Source: Syntrophobacter sp. SbD1 (GTDB taxonomy: Bacteria > Desulfobacterota > Syntrophobacteria > Syntrophobacterales > Syntrophobacteraceae). From it: DNA of 37,456 nt. The position numbers and the translations under genes were made by a program. The stretch is from assembly GCA_900290365.1 (NCBI GenBank), contig OMOE01000165.1:11063-48518 (forward strand), given 5' to 3'. Positions 8,101 to 17,663 of this stretch are shown piece by piece (position 1 is the stretch's first letter; each line of letters opens with the position of its first letter). The notes beneath the pieces are model-generated. The model did no database searches, was not told the origin of the DNA, and worked only from the letters and a program-made list of their open reading frames with translations.

Positions 8101-9066
8101 CTAGAGGGAGATCTGGATGAAAGCTTTTGATACCAGATCACGCGCCCACTCTTCGAACTTGCGGTTCATTTCCTTATCGTACAGAGTTCTCCGGACTTTT
8201 TCCCGCAAAGCCGGGTCAGATTTCTCGACCCTCTTGGTGTCAGTATCAAAGACTTTCATTATATAGTATCCGGCCGGCCCCTCCAGCAACCCGGATACCT
8301 GGTCCTTTTTAAGGTTACGGACCCCTTGGGCGATAAACGGTGCCAGATCCTCGGGCGCCATGTACCCCAGGTCCCCCCCATCCGAGGCGGTCGGTCCCTT
8401 TGAATACTGTTTGGCCAGGTCCTTGAAATCGGCTCCGCCTTTGAGTTTCTCCACTATTTCATTGCCTGTTTTCTGAACCTCTTGCGGTTTTCCAGATTCG
8501 CCGCCGACCGGAAGCACAATCATACCCAGATGGACCTTCTGAGAAGTCGTTGCGGATTCCCCCGTCTCACCCCTGAGATAAGCTTCGACCTGCTGGTCGC
8601 TTATCAAAATCTTCGATTTGAGCACCCGGTTCAGCAGGGCCTCACGTTCCAAGTCTTTTTTTACCTGCCCACGATATTGATCGAAGGTCTGGCCGTTGGC
8701 TTTCAGACTAAGTTCAAGCTGCTCCATAGTCATATGGTTCTGCTCATTGATTTGTTGGATCCTTTGCTCAATATCCAACTTGGCGACTGAAACCTGGAGC
8801 CGGGCTGCTTCCATGTCGGCAAGTTTTTGCTGGATCAATTGGTTGAGCACCTCACGTTCAATTTGCGCTCTCTTTGCCGGGTCTGAAGCATTGAACGTCG
8901 GCATGTTTTTTTCCAGCATTTTGATCCGATTTTGCAGCTCGCTATAGAGGATTATCTCTCCGTTTACATTTGCCACGATGCGATCCACCGTTTCGGCCCA
9001 CGCAATTGCACATGAAAAGACAACTGCCACAATCATACAAAACGCACTCTTATAAAAACGGCTCAT
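8101..9066 (-). CDS. SurA-like periplasmic peptidyl-prolyl isomerase / outer-membrane protein chaperone
   Basis: 321 residues. A signal peptide (FYKSAFCMIVAVVFSCAIAW, cleavage near AWA) comes before a SurA-type N-terminal chaperone region (TVDRIVANVNGEIILYSELQ, about 25-170). A single parvulin-type rotamase domain (about 175-285) shows the hallmarks FKDLAKQYSKGPTASDGGDL and GYMAPEDLAPF. E. coli SurA is longer (428 residues) with two rotamase domains; single-domain SurA/PpiC proteins are common elsewhere. The last segment returns to the chaperone fold (EKVRRTLYDKEMNRKFEEWA). It lies just 57 bp after mfd and before the rodZ-like gene, all on the - strand. Confidence 0.85.
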   Translation of the reverse strand: MSRFYKSAFCMIVAVVFSCAIAWAETVDRIVANVNGEIILYSELQNRIKMLEKNMPTFNASDPAKRAQIEREVLNQLIQQKLADMEAARLQVSVAKLDIEQRIQQINEQNHMTMEQLELSLKANGQTFDQYRGQVKKDLEREALLNRVLKSKILISDQQVEAYLRGETGESATTSQKVHLGMIVLPVGGESGKPQEVQKTGNEIVEKLKGGADFKDLAKQYSKGPTASDGGDLGYMAPEDLAPFIAQGVRNLKKDQVSGLLEGPAGYYIMKVFDTDTKRVEKSDPALREKVRRTLYDKEMNRKFEEWARDLVSKAFIQISL

Positions 9067-9123
9067 CCTGTTTCCTATTTTTTACTTTTTTACTGTTGCC
9101 TATTCACTAATTATTACATTTTG

Positions 9124-12100
9124 TCAATGAAGTTCACAACCTCTAGCATTTTCGTCGAGTTCTTGCAACATTCTTTTAAGCCTGAGGATTCTTTGCTGAA
9201 AATTACGTCCCCAAATTTCCACTTTGATCTTGCGCTCGGATTCCGGGGCGAAGTTTAGCTTTCTCTGCTCAAAAAAAGACATCACAGGCCAAATATCAGT
9301 TCCCTGCGCGAAGTGCAGAACGAAGTTTTCCGCATCTCCGTCAAGCCGCACGATTTTGCGCCGCTTCAGAAGGAGCCTCATCATAGCCATCAGAATGAGG
9401 CTCTTGGCCGTTTCGGGCAATGGACCGTAGCGGTCTCGCCATTCACCGGCAAGATCTTCAATGGATTGCTCGTCGGCAAGTGTGGCCAGCCGTTTATAAG
9501 CGATAAGCCTCTGGTCCGTATCGCAGATGTAGTCTTCGGGCAAAAAGGCGGAAACCGGCAGATTTATCTCCGTTTCGATCACCTCGGACTGTGATCCGCC
9601 ATCCTTCATGTTCTTTATGGCCTTTTCAAGCAACTCCAGGTAGAGCTCATAGCCGATCGCCGCTATGTGCCCCGACTGAGACGATCCAAGAATGGCTCCG
9701 CCACCGCGGATTTGAAGATCGTTTAGAGCGATCTTGAACCCGGCCCCCAGTTCGCTGAAATCTAAAAGCGCCCGCAATCTTTTCTGGGCATCCCTGGTGA
9801 TCAGGGTTTCTCCCGGAATGATGAGATAAGCGTAAGCCTGCTCGCTCGACCGGCCCACCCGTCCCCGGAGCTGGTAGATTTGGGCCAGCCCGAATTTGTC
9901 GGCCCGGTTGATTATAATCGTGTTGGCCGCCGGAATGTCCAGGCCCGATTCTATAATCGTGGTGCAGACCAGGATGTCTATTTTTTTGTGAATGAAATCG
10001 AGCATGACCTTTTCGAGGTCCCGTTCTTTCATTTGACCGTGAGCGACCGAAATTCGCGCTTCCGGCACCAGAACAGCAAACCTGGCGGCCATCTGCTGAA
10101 TCGTCTGGACGTGATTGTGCACGAAAAAGACCTGCCCGTTGCGGTTTAGCTCCCGATAGATCGCCTCGCGGATTGTAAACTCATCGTAATTTGTAACATA
10201 TGTTTCTATAGACCGGCGATCCTGCGGAGGCGTCTCAATGGTGCTGAGGTCCCGAATTCCGGCAAGCGCCATGTGCAGCGTCCTCGGAATAGGCGTGGCG
10301 GTAAGCGTCAGTACGTCCACCGATGCCCGCAGCTTCTTCAACTTTTCCTTGTGCCCTACCCCGAACCTGTGCTCTTCGTCGATTATCAACAGCCCCAGGT
10401 CCTTGAAAACCACGTCTTTCTGCAAGAGCCTGTGGGTCCCTATCACGATATCCACCGAGCCTTTATTTATCTGATCGATAATTGCCTTCTGCTGAGCGGC
10501 CGACTTGAATCGGCTCAGGGAGACAACATTGACCGGAAAACCTTCGAATCGCTCCTTGAAGCTTTCGTGGTGCTGTTCGGCCAGGACCGTTGTCGGGACC
10601 AGCATCGCTACCTGTTTTCCGTCCATCACAGCCTTGAAGGCGGCCCGCAGAGCAACTTCGGTCTTTCCGAAGCCTACATCCCCGCAGATCAGCCGATCCA
10701 TCGGACGCTTCGAAGTCATATCATCCAGGACATCTTCGATCGCTTTTACCTGGTCGGGTGTCTCGTCGAAGGCAAACGTAGTCTCAAATTCCTGGAAATA
10801 CTGATCGGGGGCCGTAAAAGAATACCCCTCCCCCGACTCGCGCAGGGCATAGAGTTCGAGCAACTCCTCCGCCATTTTCTCCGCAGACTCCCTTGCCTTG
10901 GTTTTGGCTTTTTCCCAGGATTTGCCGCCCAGCTTGTCAATTGGGGGTCCCTGTCCCTCAAGGCCCATGTATTTCTGAACCTTTTCGAGCTTATCCACCG
11001 GCACGTAGAGCTTATCGCCGTCCTGGTAGGCAATGAGCAGAAAATCATTTTCCACCCCGCCTGCATTCAAATGAGACAGCTCTTTGTAGACCCCGATTCC
11101 GTGGTCCACGTGAACAACGAAATCGCCATTGTGCAAGTCCTGGAACGAGTTGAGGAAAATACCCGCAACGGGCTTCTGTCCACGCCGGCGGGGCCGCCTC
11201 TCGAATATTTCCTCTTCGGCTACTACCGCCAGATTGTCCGCCTGCCACAAAAACCCGTTTCCAAGCGTCCCCTGGATTATCTTCACCAGACTGGATTCAA
11301 ATGACTCCTCTCCGAAACCTCGGCTGCTTACCAAAGATTCTACGCCGTAGTCTTTGAGAAGCTCGGCGATTCTTACCCCGCGCTCTTTGTTCGGACAGAC
11401 CAAAAAGACCGAAATCCCTTCGCCGGTCCAACTCCGGAACCGTGCGGCAAGTGGATCGAGCAGCCGGTCCCTGCTCTCGTGGGCTTTGACCGCCGCGGCG
11501 ACCTCGGTGTGAGACGATGTGCCAAGATCAAATACCTTTGCGGCGCCCTGTTGCTCGGAAAGCGAATTGGAAAGAAGCTGTTGAAAGCCGCGAGCGGCCT
11601 CCATGGTCTTTTCCGGTTCATCATAGAGTTCGCTCGGATCTCTTCTCCATTCGCTGCCCGATCCTCTTTCGTCCCAGGCCCGCAAAATCTTTCCCCACTG
11701 CCCATCCATCTCCCGGCGGACCTGAACCGCATCGGTCCAAACCAGGATAGCGTTTCGATCCAGGTAGTCCCAAATGGAGGCCGTTTTTTCAAAAAAGACG
11801 GAAAAAACGGACTCGAAATCCCCCAGTTGATAGCCTTCCGCTATCTTGTCCAACCAGATGTTTCCGGCCGCCGGTGAGAGCATCTCGTTTTTAACGTCCT
11901 CGTAGACCGCGTCCTGCGCCCGGCGTCTGGATTGCTCATTTAGGACGATCTCATTTGCGGGCAGGATTACCGCCTCTTCCAAAACGCCCATCGAACGCTG
12001 GGTAACCGGGTGAAACAACCGGATGGATTCGAGCTGGTCCCCGAAAAATTCGAACCGCAACGGCCAGCGGTACAACGGCGCGTATACATCCAGCACGCCC

Positions 12101-12711
12101 CCCCGGCGGCTCAAATCTCCGTAATCCTCCACCAGCGATACCCGGAAAAAACCGCGCTCGATCAGCCGGCGCATGAAACCCTCCGGGTCGACGGATTCAC
12201 TCGCAACCCTGTACTCCATGTTGGCAACGAGCATCTCCGGCGGGATAACCCGCTCGAGCAGGGCAAGAGCAGAGGTGACCACCACCAGCGGGGAGGAGGC
12301 CGCGCGCAAGGCATAGAGCGCTTCGATCCTCCTGGCGGTCAATTCCCCTTTCCCAAGCGCCTGGGCCTTCTGAGCGGTGCGCGAGGGCAAAAACCACACT
12401 CGCCGCCCCAGAGGATCACGGCCGTTTTCCAGCCGGTCCCTGCCCGCAAAAAGGCTGATCATCTCCGCGAATTTTTCTGCCTCCCTGTCCGTAGGGGCGA
12501 CCAGCACGAAAGGCTTTCGAATCTGCCGCATGGCCATCGAGACCAGGTACGCAAGGGCGGAAGGCTGGACCCCCCTCAGCACGGCCGAATCGGCGGATTT
12601 TTTCAAAAACGATACTATTTCTGCGGATGAACATTTAAAATCGGCAGGTCCGGGGACCCGCTCATCGGACGGATCGAAATGCTCTTCTCTGATTTTTTCC
12701 GGGAATCTCAT
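9124..12711 (-). CDS. mfd: Transcription-repair coupling factor Mfd
   Basis: 1195 residues, about the usual Mfd length (1148 in E. coli). Seen in order: the UvrB-like N-terminal module (residues about 30-350, with LVEDYGDLSRRGGVLDVYAP), the RNA-polymerase-interacting CarD-like domain near 530 (GDFVVHVDHGIGVYKELSHL), RecG-like helicase motifs (GDVGFGKTEVALRAAFKA near 675, LLIIDEEHRFGVG, LTLTATPIPRTLHMAL, IESGLDIPAANTIIINRAD, QLRGRVGRSSEQAYAYL) and the C-terminal TRCF domain (FLPEDYICDTDQRLIAYKRL). Mfd removes RNA polymerase stalled at DNA lesions and recruits the UvrABC excision machinery. All key helicase motifs are intact. It heads a - strand cluster with the surA-like and rodZ-like genes. 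Confidence 0.97.
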   Translation of the reverse strand: MRFPEKIREEHFDPSDERVPGPADFKCSSAEIVSFLKKSADSAVLRGVQPSALAYLVSMAMRQIRKPFVLVAPTDREAEKFAEMISLFAGRDRLENGRDPLGRRVWFLPSRTAQKAQALGKGELTARRIEALYALRAASSPLVVVTSALALLERVIPPEMLVANMEYRVASESVDPEGFMRRLIERGFFRVSLVEDYGDLSRRGGVLDVYAPLYRWPLRFEFFGDQLESIRLFHPVTQRSMGVLEEAVILPANEIVLNEQSRRRAQDAVYEDVKNEMLSPAAGNIWLDKIAEGYQLGDFESVFSVFFEKTASIWDYLDRNAILVWTDAVQVRREMDGQWGKILRAWDERGSGSEWRRDPSELYDEPEKTMEAARGFQQLLSNSLSEQQGAAKVFDLGTSSHTEVAAAVKAHESRDRLLDPLAARFRSWTGEGISVFLVCPNKERGVRIAELLKDYGVESLVSSRGFGEESFESSLVKIIQGTLGNGFLWQADNLAVVAEEEIFERRPRRRGQKPVAGIFLNSFQDLHNGDFVVHVDHGIGVYKELSHLNAGGVENDFLLIAYQDGDKLYVPVDKLEKVQKYMGLEGQGPPIDKLGGKSWEKAKTKARESAEKMAEELLELYALRESGEGYSFTAPDQYFQEFETTFAFDETPDQVKAIEDVLDDMTSKRPMDRLICGDVGFGKTEVALRAAFKAVMDGKQVAMLVPTTVLAEQHHESFKERFEGFPVNVVSLSRFKSAAQQKAIIDQINKGSVDIVIGTHRLLQKDVVFKDLGLLIIDEEHRFGVGHKEKLKKLRASVDVLTLTATPIPRTLHMALAGIRDLSTIETPPQDRRSIETYVTNYDEFTIREAIYRELNRNGQVFFVHNHVQTIQQMAARFAVLVPEARISVAHGQMKERDLEKVMLDFIHKKIDILVCTTIIESGLDIPAANTIIINRADKFGLAQIYQLRGRVGRSSEQAYAYLIIPGETLITRDAQKRLRALLDFSELGAGFKIALNDLQIRGGGAILGSSQSGHIAAIGYELYLELLEKAIKNMKDGGSQSEVIETEINLPVSAFLPEDYICDTDQRLIAYKRLATLADEQSIEDLAGEWRDRYGPLPETAKSLILMAMMRLLLKRRKIVRLDGDAENFVLHFAQGTDIWPVMSFFEQRKLNFAPESERKIKVEIWGRNFQQRILRLKRMLQELDENARGCELH

Positions 12712-13053
12712 TTTTGCAGAAAAATCCTTGCAACACGAATAGCCGGAAGCAACGTTCGGCCCAAATTTATTTCCACCGCATCTTTGGAGCCGTTGGTCCC
12801 TAACCGGGCGGGAATCTCATTTTGCTTGTCATTATACCACATATGCGCCACTGTTCACCCGGAAAAGCCAAAGGCCTTTTTGACACGGATGGACACGGAT
12901 TGACACGGATTCAGGGAGATGGTCAAATTTGATAACAGCACTCCCCGGCAGCAGGTCCTTTTTGACGCAATTAACCGATTATCTATGATATAAGACCAGT
13001 GGCCAGTCGTCAGTCGTCATAGGTTAGAAAAACCCCAAAGCTGAAAACTCAAA
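12712..13053. other. Intergenic region between mfd and selA with a GACACGGAT tandem repeat
   Basis: A divergent intergenic region that must contain the promoters of both genes, none of which I can place with confidence. GACACGGAT occurs three times at 10-bp spacing (12882-12910), and the same unit recurs near 16209-16237. CAGTCGTCAGTCGTCA near 13003 is another short tandem repeat. No visible Shine-Dalgarno precedes the selA ATG; an AAAACTCAAA repeat occupies that position. Confidence 0.55.
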
Positions 13054-14496
13054 ATGGACAAAAAAGACACAAAACAATTATTAAGGCAAATACCGGGCGT
13101 AGACACCCTCCTGGAAATGGAAGCTGTCCTGGACGCGCTTTCCCGCCACCCGCGCAAGCTGGTCCTGGATGCGATTCGAGAGCAACTCGATGCGACCAGA
13201 AAACAGATACTAAAACATGATTCCGGGCCACTATCCGCAATTGATCCGGTTGAGATTGCCCGCTCGGCGGCACAGCGCGCCGACCGCCTTGCGGCTTTCA
13301 CCCTGCGGCCCGTTATTAACGCAACCGGCATTGTAATTCACACTAATCTTGGCCGCTCTCTTCTTGCCGAAGATGCCGTCGCGAGACTTCAGACAGTTTG
13401 CCGCGGGTACACCAACCTCGAATACGATCTCCGGCTGGGCGAACGCGGCTCCAGGTATGTCCACGCCGAGGCGCTCCTTCGTGAACTGACCGGCTCTGAA
13501 GCCGCCCTGGTAGTCAACAACAATGCGGGCGCGGTGTTCCTGGTTCTCAATACGCTTGCCGGGGGCCGGGAGGTTGTTGTCTCCAGGGGCCAGTTGGTGG
13601 AAATCGGAGGCTCTTTCCGCATTCCTGAAGTAATGAGTTCGAGCGGCGCGGTCCTCAAAGAGGTTGGCGCCACCAACCGCACGCACCTCGCAGACTATGT
13701 GTCCGCCATCACTGATCGAACCGCTCTGCTCATGAAGGTGCATACCAGCAATTACCGGATCGTGGGCTTTACAAAGGAGGTGCCGCTCGACGAACTGGTG
13801 GCCCTGGGACGCGAACGCGGGCTGCCGGTGGTTGAAGACCTCGGAAGCGGATGCTTTATCAACCTGGAGCCTTTCGGACTCCACGGCGAAACAACCGTGC
13901 AGGAAACCGTCCGCGCAGGCGCCGACCTCGTAACCTTCAGCGGAGACAAGCTGCTCGGTGGTCCACAGGCCGGGATTATAGTCGGCAGAAAGGACCTGAT
14001 CGAAAAGTGCAGGAAAAATCCGGTCACCCGTGCCCTCAGGGTCGATAAAATGACGCTGGCCGCCCTCGAGTCCACCCTTCGCCTCTACAGAGACGAACGG
14101 GCTGCCGTTGAAGCGATTCCAACGCTCAGGATGATCGCCCTGTCTTGCGAGGAGTTGAAAGCCCGTGCCGAAGAGCTTGCCTCATCCATTCAAAAGGCAG
14201 ACCCCGAATCCGTGCTCCGGATCGAGGTCCGCCCGGGCTTCTCGCAGGTAGGCGGCGGATCTCTTCCCGCGCAGGACTTGCCCACTTTTGTAGCAGCAGC
14301 CAGCTCCAGCGCTTTCAGCCCGAATCAAACAGAGGAATTCCTTCGCCGAAACGATCCTCCCATCATTGGCAGAATCGAATCCGACCGTTTCATTATGGAC
14401 CTGCGCACCGTCCTGCCGGAGCAGATAGATACAATCGCGGCGGCATTCGGGCGGATGGTGGAAAAGAGGGAGCGGGGAGCGGGGGGTGAGGAGTGA
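13054..14496 (+). CDS. selA: L-seryl-tRNA(Sec) selenium transferase (selenocysteine synthase)
   Basis: 480 residues, matching SelA length (463 in E. coli). SelA is a PLP enzyme that converts seryl-tRNA(Sec) to selenocysteyl-tRNA(Sec) using selenophosphate. Seen: the N-terminal SelA domain (LLRQIPGVDTLLE), the RPVINATGIVIHTNLGRSLL block, YTNLEYDLRLGERGSRY, VVNNNAGAVFLVL, VVEDLGSGCF, and TFSGDKLLGGPQAG with the PLP-binding lysine at K299. The C-terminal tail MVEKRERGAGGEE is encoded by a GGGGAGC repeat that runs on into the intergenic region, so the stop codon lies in repeat DNA. selB and the selenocysteine tRNA gene are not in the window. Its presence implies selenoprotein synthesis. Confidence 0.97.
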   Translation: MDKKDTKQLLRQIPGVDTLLEMEAVLDALSRHPRKLVLDAIREQLDATRKQILKHDSGPLSAIDPVEIARSAAQRADRLAAFTLRPVINATGIVIHTNLGRSLLAEDAVARLQTVCRGYTNLEYDLRLGERGSRYVHAEALLRELTGSEAALVVNNNAGAVFLVLNTLAGGREVVVSRGQLVEIGGSFRIPEVMSSSGAVLKEVGATNRTHLADYVSAITDRTALLMKVHTSNYRIVGFTKEVPLDELVALGRERGLPVVEDLGSGCFINLEPFGLHGETTVQETVRAGADLVTFSGDKLLGGPQAGIIVGRKDLIEKCRKNPVTRALRVDKMTLAALESTLRLYRDERAAVEAIPTLRMIALSCEELKARAEELASSIQKADPESVLRIEVRPGFSQVGGGSLPAQDLPTFVAAASSSAFSPNQTEEFLRRNDPPIIGRIESDRFIMDLRTVLPEQIDTIAAAFGRMVEKRERGAGGEE

Positions 14497-14580
14497 GGAG
14501 CGGGGAGCGGGGAGCGGGGAGCGGGCAATTAAGGCAAAAGTGAAAAGTAAAAAGGCAAAAGTAAAGTGAAACAACAAAAC
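14468..14580. repeat. GGGGAGC tandem repeat overlapping the selA 3' end, followed by an AAAAGT-rich repeat
   Basis: Degenerate tandem GGGGAGC/GGTGAGGA units (about 14468-14525) cross the selA stop. They lead into an A-rich block with repeated GGCAAAAGT/AAAAAGT units and AAACAACAAAA. The same order of blocks recurs near 15431-15547, so this is a composite dispersed repeat. Confidence 0.7.
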
Positions 14581-14705
14581 ATGGGTTATGGGTCATTTCT
14601 GACCCGAAACCGCGTTTAGCCCATTGAAAATACAATCCAAATACAATGAGCGGGGAGCGAGTCAACCCCTGCACAAGTCCTGAAGTAACGGCGTCAAACC
14701 GCATT

Positions 14706-15287
14706 TCAGCCAACACTTGCGGGGACCCTCTTGCTTTTGAGGGCCTTCGGATCTCTAAGTTTTTTCAATACTTCGATGCTATCCTTAAACCCTTTATAGA
14801 GCCTGGCCATCTCGATTGCCATGCCGGTCATGGCGGCCATGGCCTGAACAAAATTCAAATCATCCAGGGTGAACTCCCATGGTTCGGCGGTGTAAACGCG
14901 CAAAGCCCCAATCGACTGCCCGCCGGCCACTATGGGTGCGGAAAGAATGGAAGCAATTCCTTCCTTTTGCGCCTCCTGAGGGTACTGAATTCTTGGATCA
15001 TCGGCAACGTCATAGATGGCCACCGGCCCCACCTCGATAGACTGGGCAATTGAACGCGATGCGCTGAGCGGGCCTTTTCCAGTGTAATCGTCACTCAACC
15101 CGAACGAGGCGGCCAATTCGAGTTCATCAGTGTGGCGATTCGTCAGAAATACCGCGCAGCCTTTGACATCCAGAGCTGTCTTTATACTGTCCACCGTCAT
15201 CAACACAACTTCTTCGGGGTCCTTGGAATGAGAGATGGCGCCTGCAATCTTCAGCAAAGTTTCATAGTTGAGAACCTGTCTTTTCAT
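14706..15287 (-). CDS. Stand-alone GAF-domain protein
   Basis: 193 residues, nearly all one GAF domain (about 8-165). It shows EEVVLMTVDSIKTALDVKGC, AVFLTNRHTDELELAASFGL, IASILSAPIVAGGQSIGALR and the closing helix FVQAMAAMTGMAIEMARLYK. GAF domains bind small ligands or chromophores and usually control an attached enzyme, but no output domain is fused here. Very similar single GAF proteins occur in deltaproteobacteria and probably work through a partner. A strong AGGAGGAAAAG sits 5-8 nt before the ATG. The last 30 residues are Lys/Arg-rich. It converges with selA. Ligand unknown. Confidence 0.85.
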   Translation of the reverse strand: MKRQVLNYETLLKIAGAISHSKDPEEVVLMTVDSIKTALDVKGCAVFLTNRHTDELELAASFGLSDDYTGKGPLSASRSIAQSIEVGPVAIYDVADDPRIQYPQEAQKEGIASILSAPIVAGGQSIGALRVYTAEPWEFTLDDLNFVQAMAAMTGMAIEMARLYKGFKDSIEVLKKLRDPKALKSKRVPASVG

Positions 15288-15633
15288 TGCTTTTCCTCCT
15301 TGTAAAAAACCAAATTGGAAACTGTAAGTGTCACATCCGGAGTTTCCGGATGGGCACCAATTAGGAATTACGAATTACGAATGAACAACCCGTTGAGGTG
15401 TTCCCTGTCCGTTATGCGGTTTTCAAAGAGCGCGGGGAGCGGGGAGCGGGCAATGAAGGCAAAAGTAACAACAAAAAAAGGTTATGGGTTGCGGGTCGCA
15501 ATGAAGGCAAAAGTAAAAAGTAAAAAGGCAAAAGTGAAACAACAACAAATGTCATAGATCGTATGAGAAGAAAGAAAGAGCCGGATGACGGTTTGTCAAC
15601 TGCAAAAAAGGATTATGGGTTATGGGTCAAAAA

Positions 15634-15711
15634 GGGCAATTAAGAAGAATTAGGAATTAGGAATTAGGAATTAGGAATGAAAAAGCTCCCGTTGAGGCAT
15701 TCCCTGTCCGT
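15634..15711. repeat. 78-bp perfect direct repeat, copy 1
   Basis: Identical over 78 bp to 15898-15975. It contains four AATTAGG units, then GAATGAAAAAGCTCCCG and TTGAGGCATTCCCTGTCCGT. A degenerate third copy lies near 15359-15415. The AATTAGG core matches, in reverse, the repeat before the GlnQ-like gene. Confidence 0.9.
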
Positions 15712-15897
15712 AATTCACCGGCTTACCTTTATGCGGTTTTAAAACAGCGGGACGAAATCAGCCGTGAGCAGTGAAATCCTCGGAGTATTCGCTGTAAATA
15801 CAGGCAGAATACGGTGGCTTATTCGGCAACATATTGATTTATCGAGAATTTTGGATGTTGGTTTCTAAAATATCAGCACCATAGCAGGGAGCGAGAA

Positions 15898-15975
15898 GGG
15901 CAATTAAGAAGAATTAGGAATTAGGAATTAGGAATTAGGAATGAAAAAGCTCCCGTTGAGGCATTCCCTGTCCGT
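15898..15975. repeat. 78-bp perfect direct repeat, copy 2
   Basis: Second copy of the 78-bp unit, 264 bp after the first. Sequence outside the unit is not conserved apart from GCGGTTTTC/GATTTTC-like tails. No open reading frame, target-site duplication or terminal inverted repeat of an insertion sequence is visible. Confidence 0.9.
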
Positions 15976-16358
15976 GATTCGATTTTCAAAGATCCATGGA
16001 ACAGCGAGGGGTGCAATCAGAGGCGGTTGGACGCCGGCAGCCTGCTTTCTCGATCACTTGAGGGAAACCACACCGTATGCAGATAGAGGTTTCTCTGATA
16101 ATACAGAGGAAATACAGAGAAAATAGGTGCAAGTCACCGATATCATTACAATGCCCTTTGTGAAAAACAGTCGCTTTACAGTGATTAGCCGATTCACCAT
16201 CAATTTCAGACACGGATGGACACGGATAAACACGGATGAAACCTCAGGCTGCAAATCAGACAAGTGAATCGTGAATCGTGAACAGCAAAGACCAAACCGC
16301 CAGGTCCACAAAATCTCAACAGGCAATATTTTACAATGGGAGAATTTGCTCTGCCAAA

Positions 16359-16410
16359 CGGCAACGAGAAGCGGCAACGAGAAGCGGCAACGAGAAGCGG
16401 CAACGAGAAG
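16359..16410. repeat. 13-bp tandem repeat, four perfect copies
   Basis: CGGCAACGAGAAG is repeated four times without mismatch and then breaks down into CGGAAATAGAAACGGCAAC. It is non-coding in context. Perfect short tandem units suggest recent slippage. Confidence 0.9.
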
Positions 16411-16510
16411 CGGAAATAGAAACGGCAACCGGAACAATTAGAAATTAGAAATTAGGAATGGACAGCTACAAAAGGGCAAAAGTCGGGTGATGGGTGAATA
16501 TGTTAATCAG

Positions 16511-17663
16511 GAAGAAGAGCACGTAAATTCGTTTTTGCGATTCACCCACTCACCTGCATTTATCAGCGTAGCGGGTGAGCAGGGAACAGGGGATGAAAGC
16601 ATAGCGAACAGCGGCAGTTAAAGGTGGAATTCGGGCGTGTAATCCCGTGTTTCGGATGGATACCAAGTCCTGAGTTTTCTGTGAATACCTGACGTCAGTT
16701 TGAATTCGGTCCTAAATGCTTACCGGAGGACCCAAGACACAGGACTGAGGACTGAGGACTGAGGACTGGGTCAAAGATCTGTTCCCCACAGGCGAGGGGG
16801 TGACAGGACTGAGGACGGGAGGGACTTACCTTTCCGCTGTCTGCCATCCGATATCTGGAGCAGTAAGAAATCAGGTTCCCGAATTTCCCGATCAGCGACT
16901 CCCGTGTGTCCTGAACGAAGTGAGGAGTGAGGCGTGAGGAGTGAGGCGCCGCTGACCTGCAACACGTAACCCCGAAAGAAGTGAGGGGGCACAGACCCGT
17001 GACCCGTAATCCCGACAGTCCACTCACCTGCATTTATCAGAACAGTGAGTTAATGGGAAGATCAAGAAGAGCACGCAAATTCGTTTTTGCGATTCACCCA
17101 CTTACCCACTCACCGACTCACCTGCCCTTTTTCGACTCACCCACTCACCTGCATTTATCGAACAGCGAGGAGGTAAGCCAGGGAACAGGGGATGAAAGCA
17201 TAGCGAACAGAGGCAGTTAAAGGTGGAATTCGGGCGGGTAATCCGGTGTTTCGGATGGATACCAAGTCCTGAGTTTTCTGTGAATACCTGACGTCAGTGT
17301 GAATTCGGTCCTAAATGCTTACGGAGGACGGAGGACCCGAGACTGAGGACTGAGGACTGAGTCAAAGACCTGCAACTCGCAGACCCTGAACGAAGTGAGG
17401 AGTGAGGCGTGAGGAGTGAGGCGCCGCTGACCTGCAACACGTAACCACGAAAGAAGTGAGGGGGCACAGACCCGTAATCCCGACAGTCCACTCACCTGCA
17501 TTTATCAGCGTAGCGGGTGAGAAGGGAACAGGGGATGAAAGCATAGCGAACAGAGGCAGTTAAAGGTGGAATTCGGGCGTGTAATCCGGTGTTTCGGATG
17601 GAACCAAGTCCTGAGTTTTCTGTGAATACCTGACGTCAGTGTGAATTATGGTCCTAAATGCTT
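16511..17663. repeat. Composite direct-repeat array R1-R2-R1-R2-R1
   Basis: R1 (about 171-175 bp) occurs at 16551-16721, 17146-17320 and 17493-17663. Each begins CACCTGCATTTATC and includes AAAGGTGGAATTCGGGCG, GTGTTTCGGATGG, ACCTGACGTCAGT (with palindrome TGACGTCA) and CCTAAATGCTT. R2 occurs at 16911-17040 and 17386-17508: it starts CTGAACGAAGTGAGG, includes GCCGCTGACCTGCAACACG, and the second copy lacks one 7-bp GACCCGT. Copies 1 and 2 of R1 also share an upstream GTTTTTGCGATTCACCCA block. GGACTGA tandem units follow each R1. No coding capacity is apparent. Confidence 0.88.

Noticed and set aside
10273..11304. 343-codon open frame on the + strand opposite mfd
   Set aside because: It is the antisense shadow of a highly conserved mfd region and has no recognisable protein features.
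16054..17544. Several 60-127-codon - strand open frames in the repeat field
   Set aside because: They are encoded by the direct repeats, give near-identical Ser/Leu-rich translations from each repeat copy and lack start signals.
15288..17663. CRISPR array in the repeat field
   Set aside because: Repeat units are 78-175 bp or short tandems without 25-50 bp unique spacers of constant length, and no cas genes are near.
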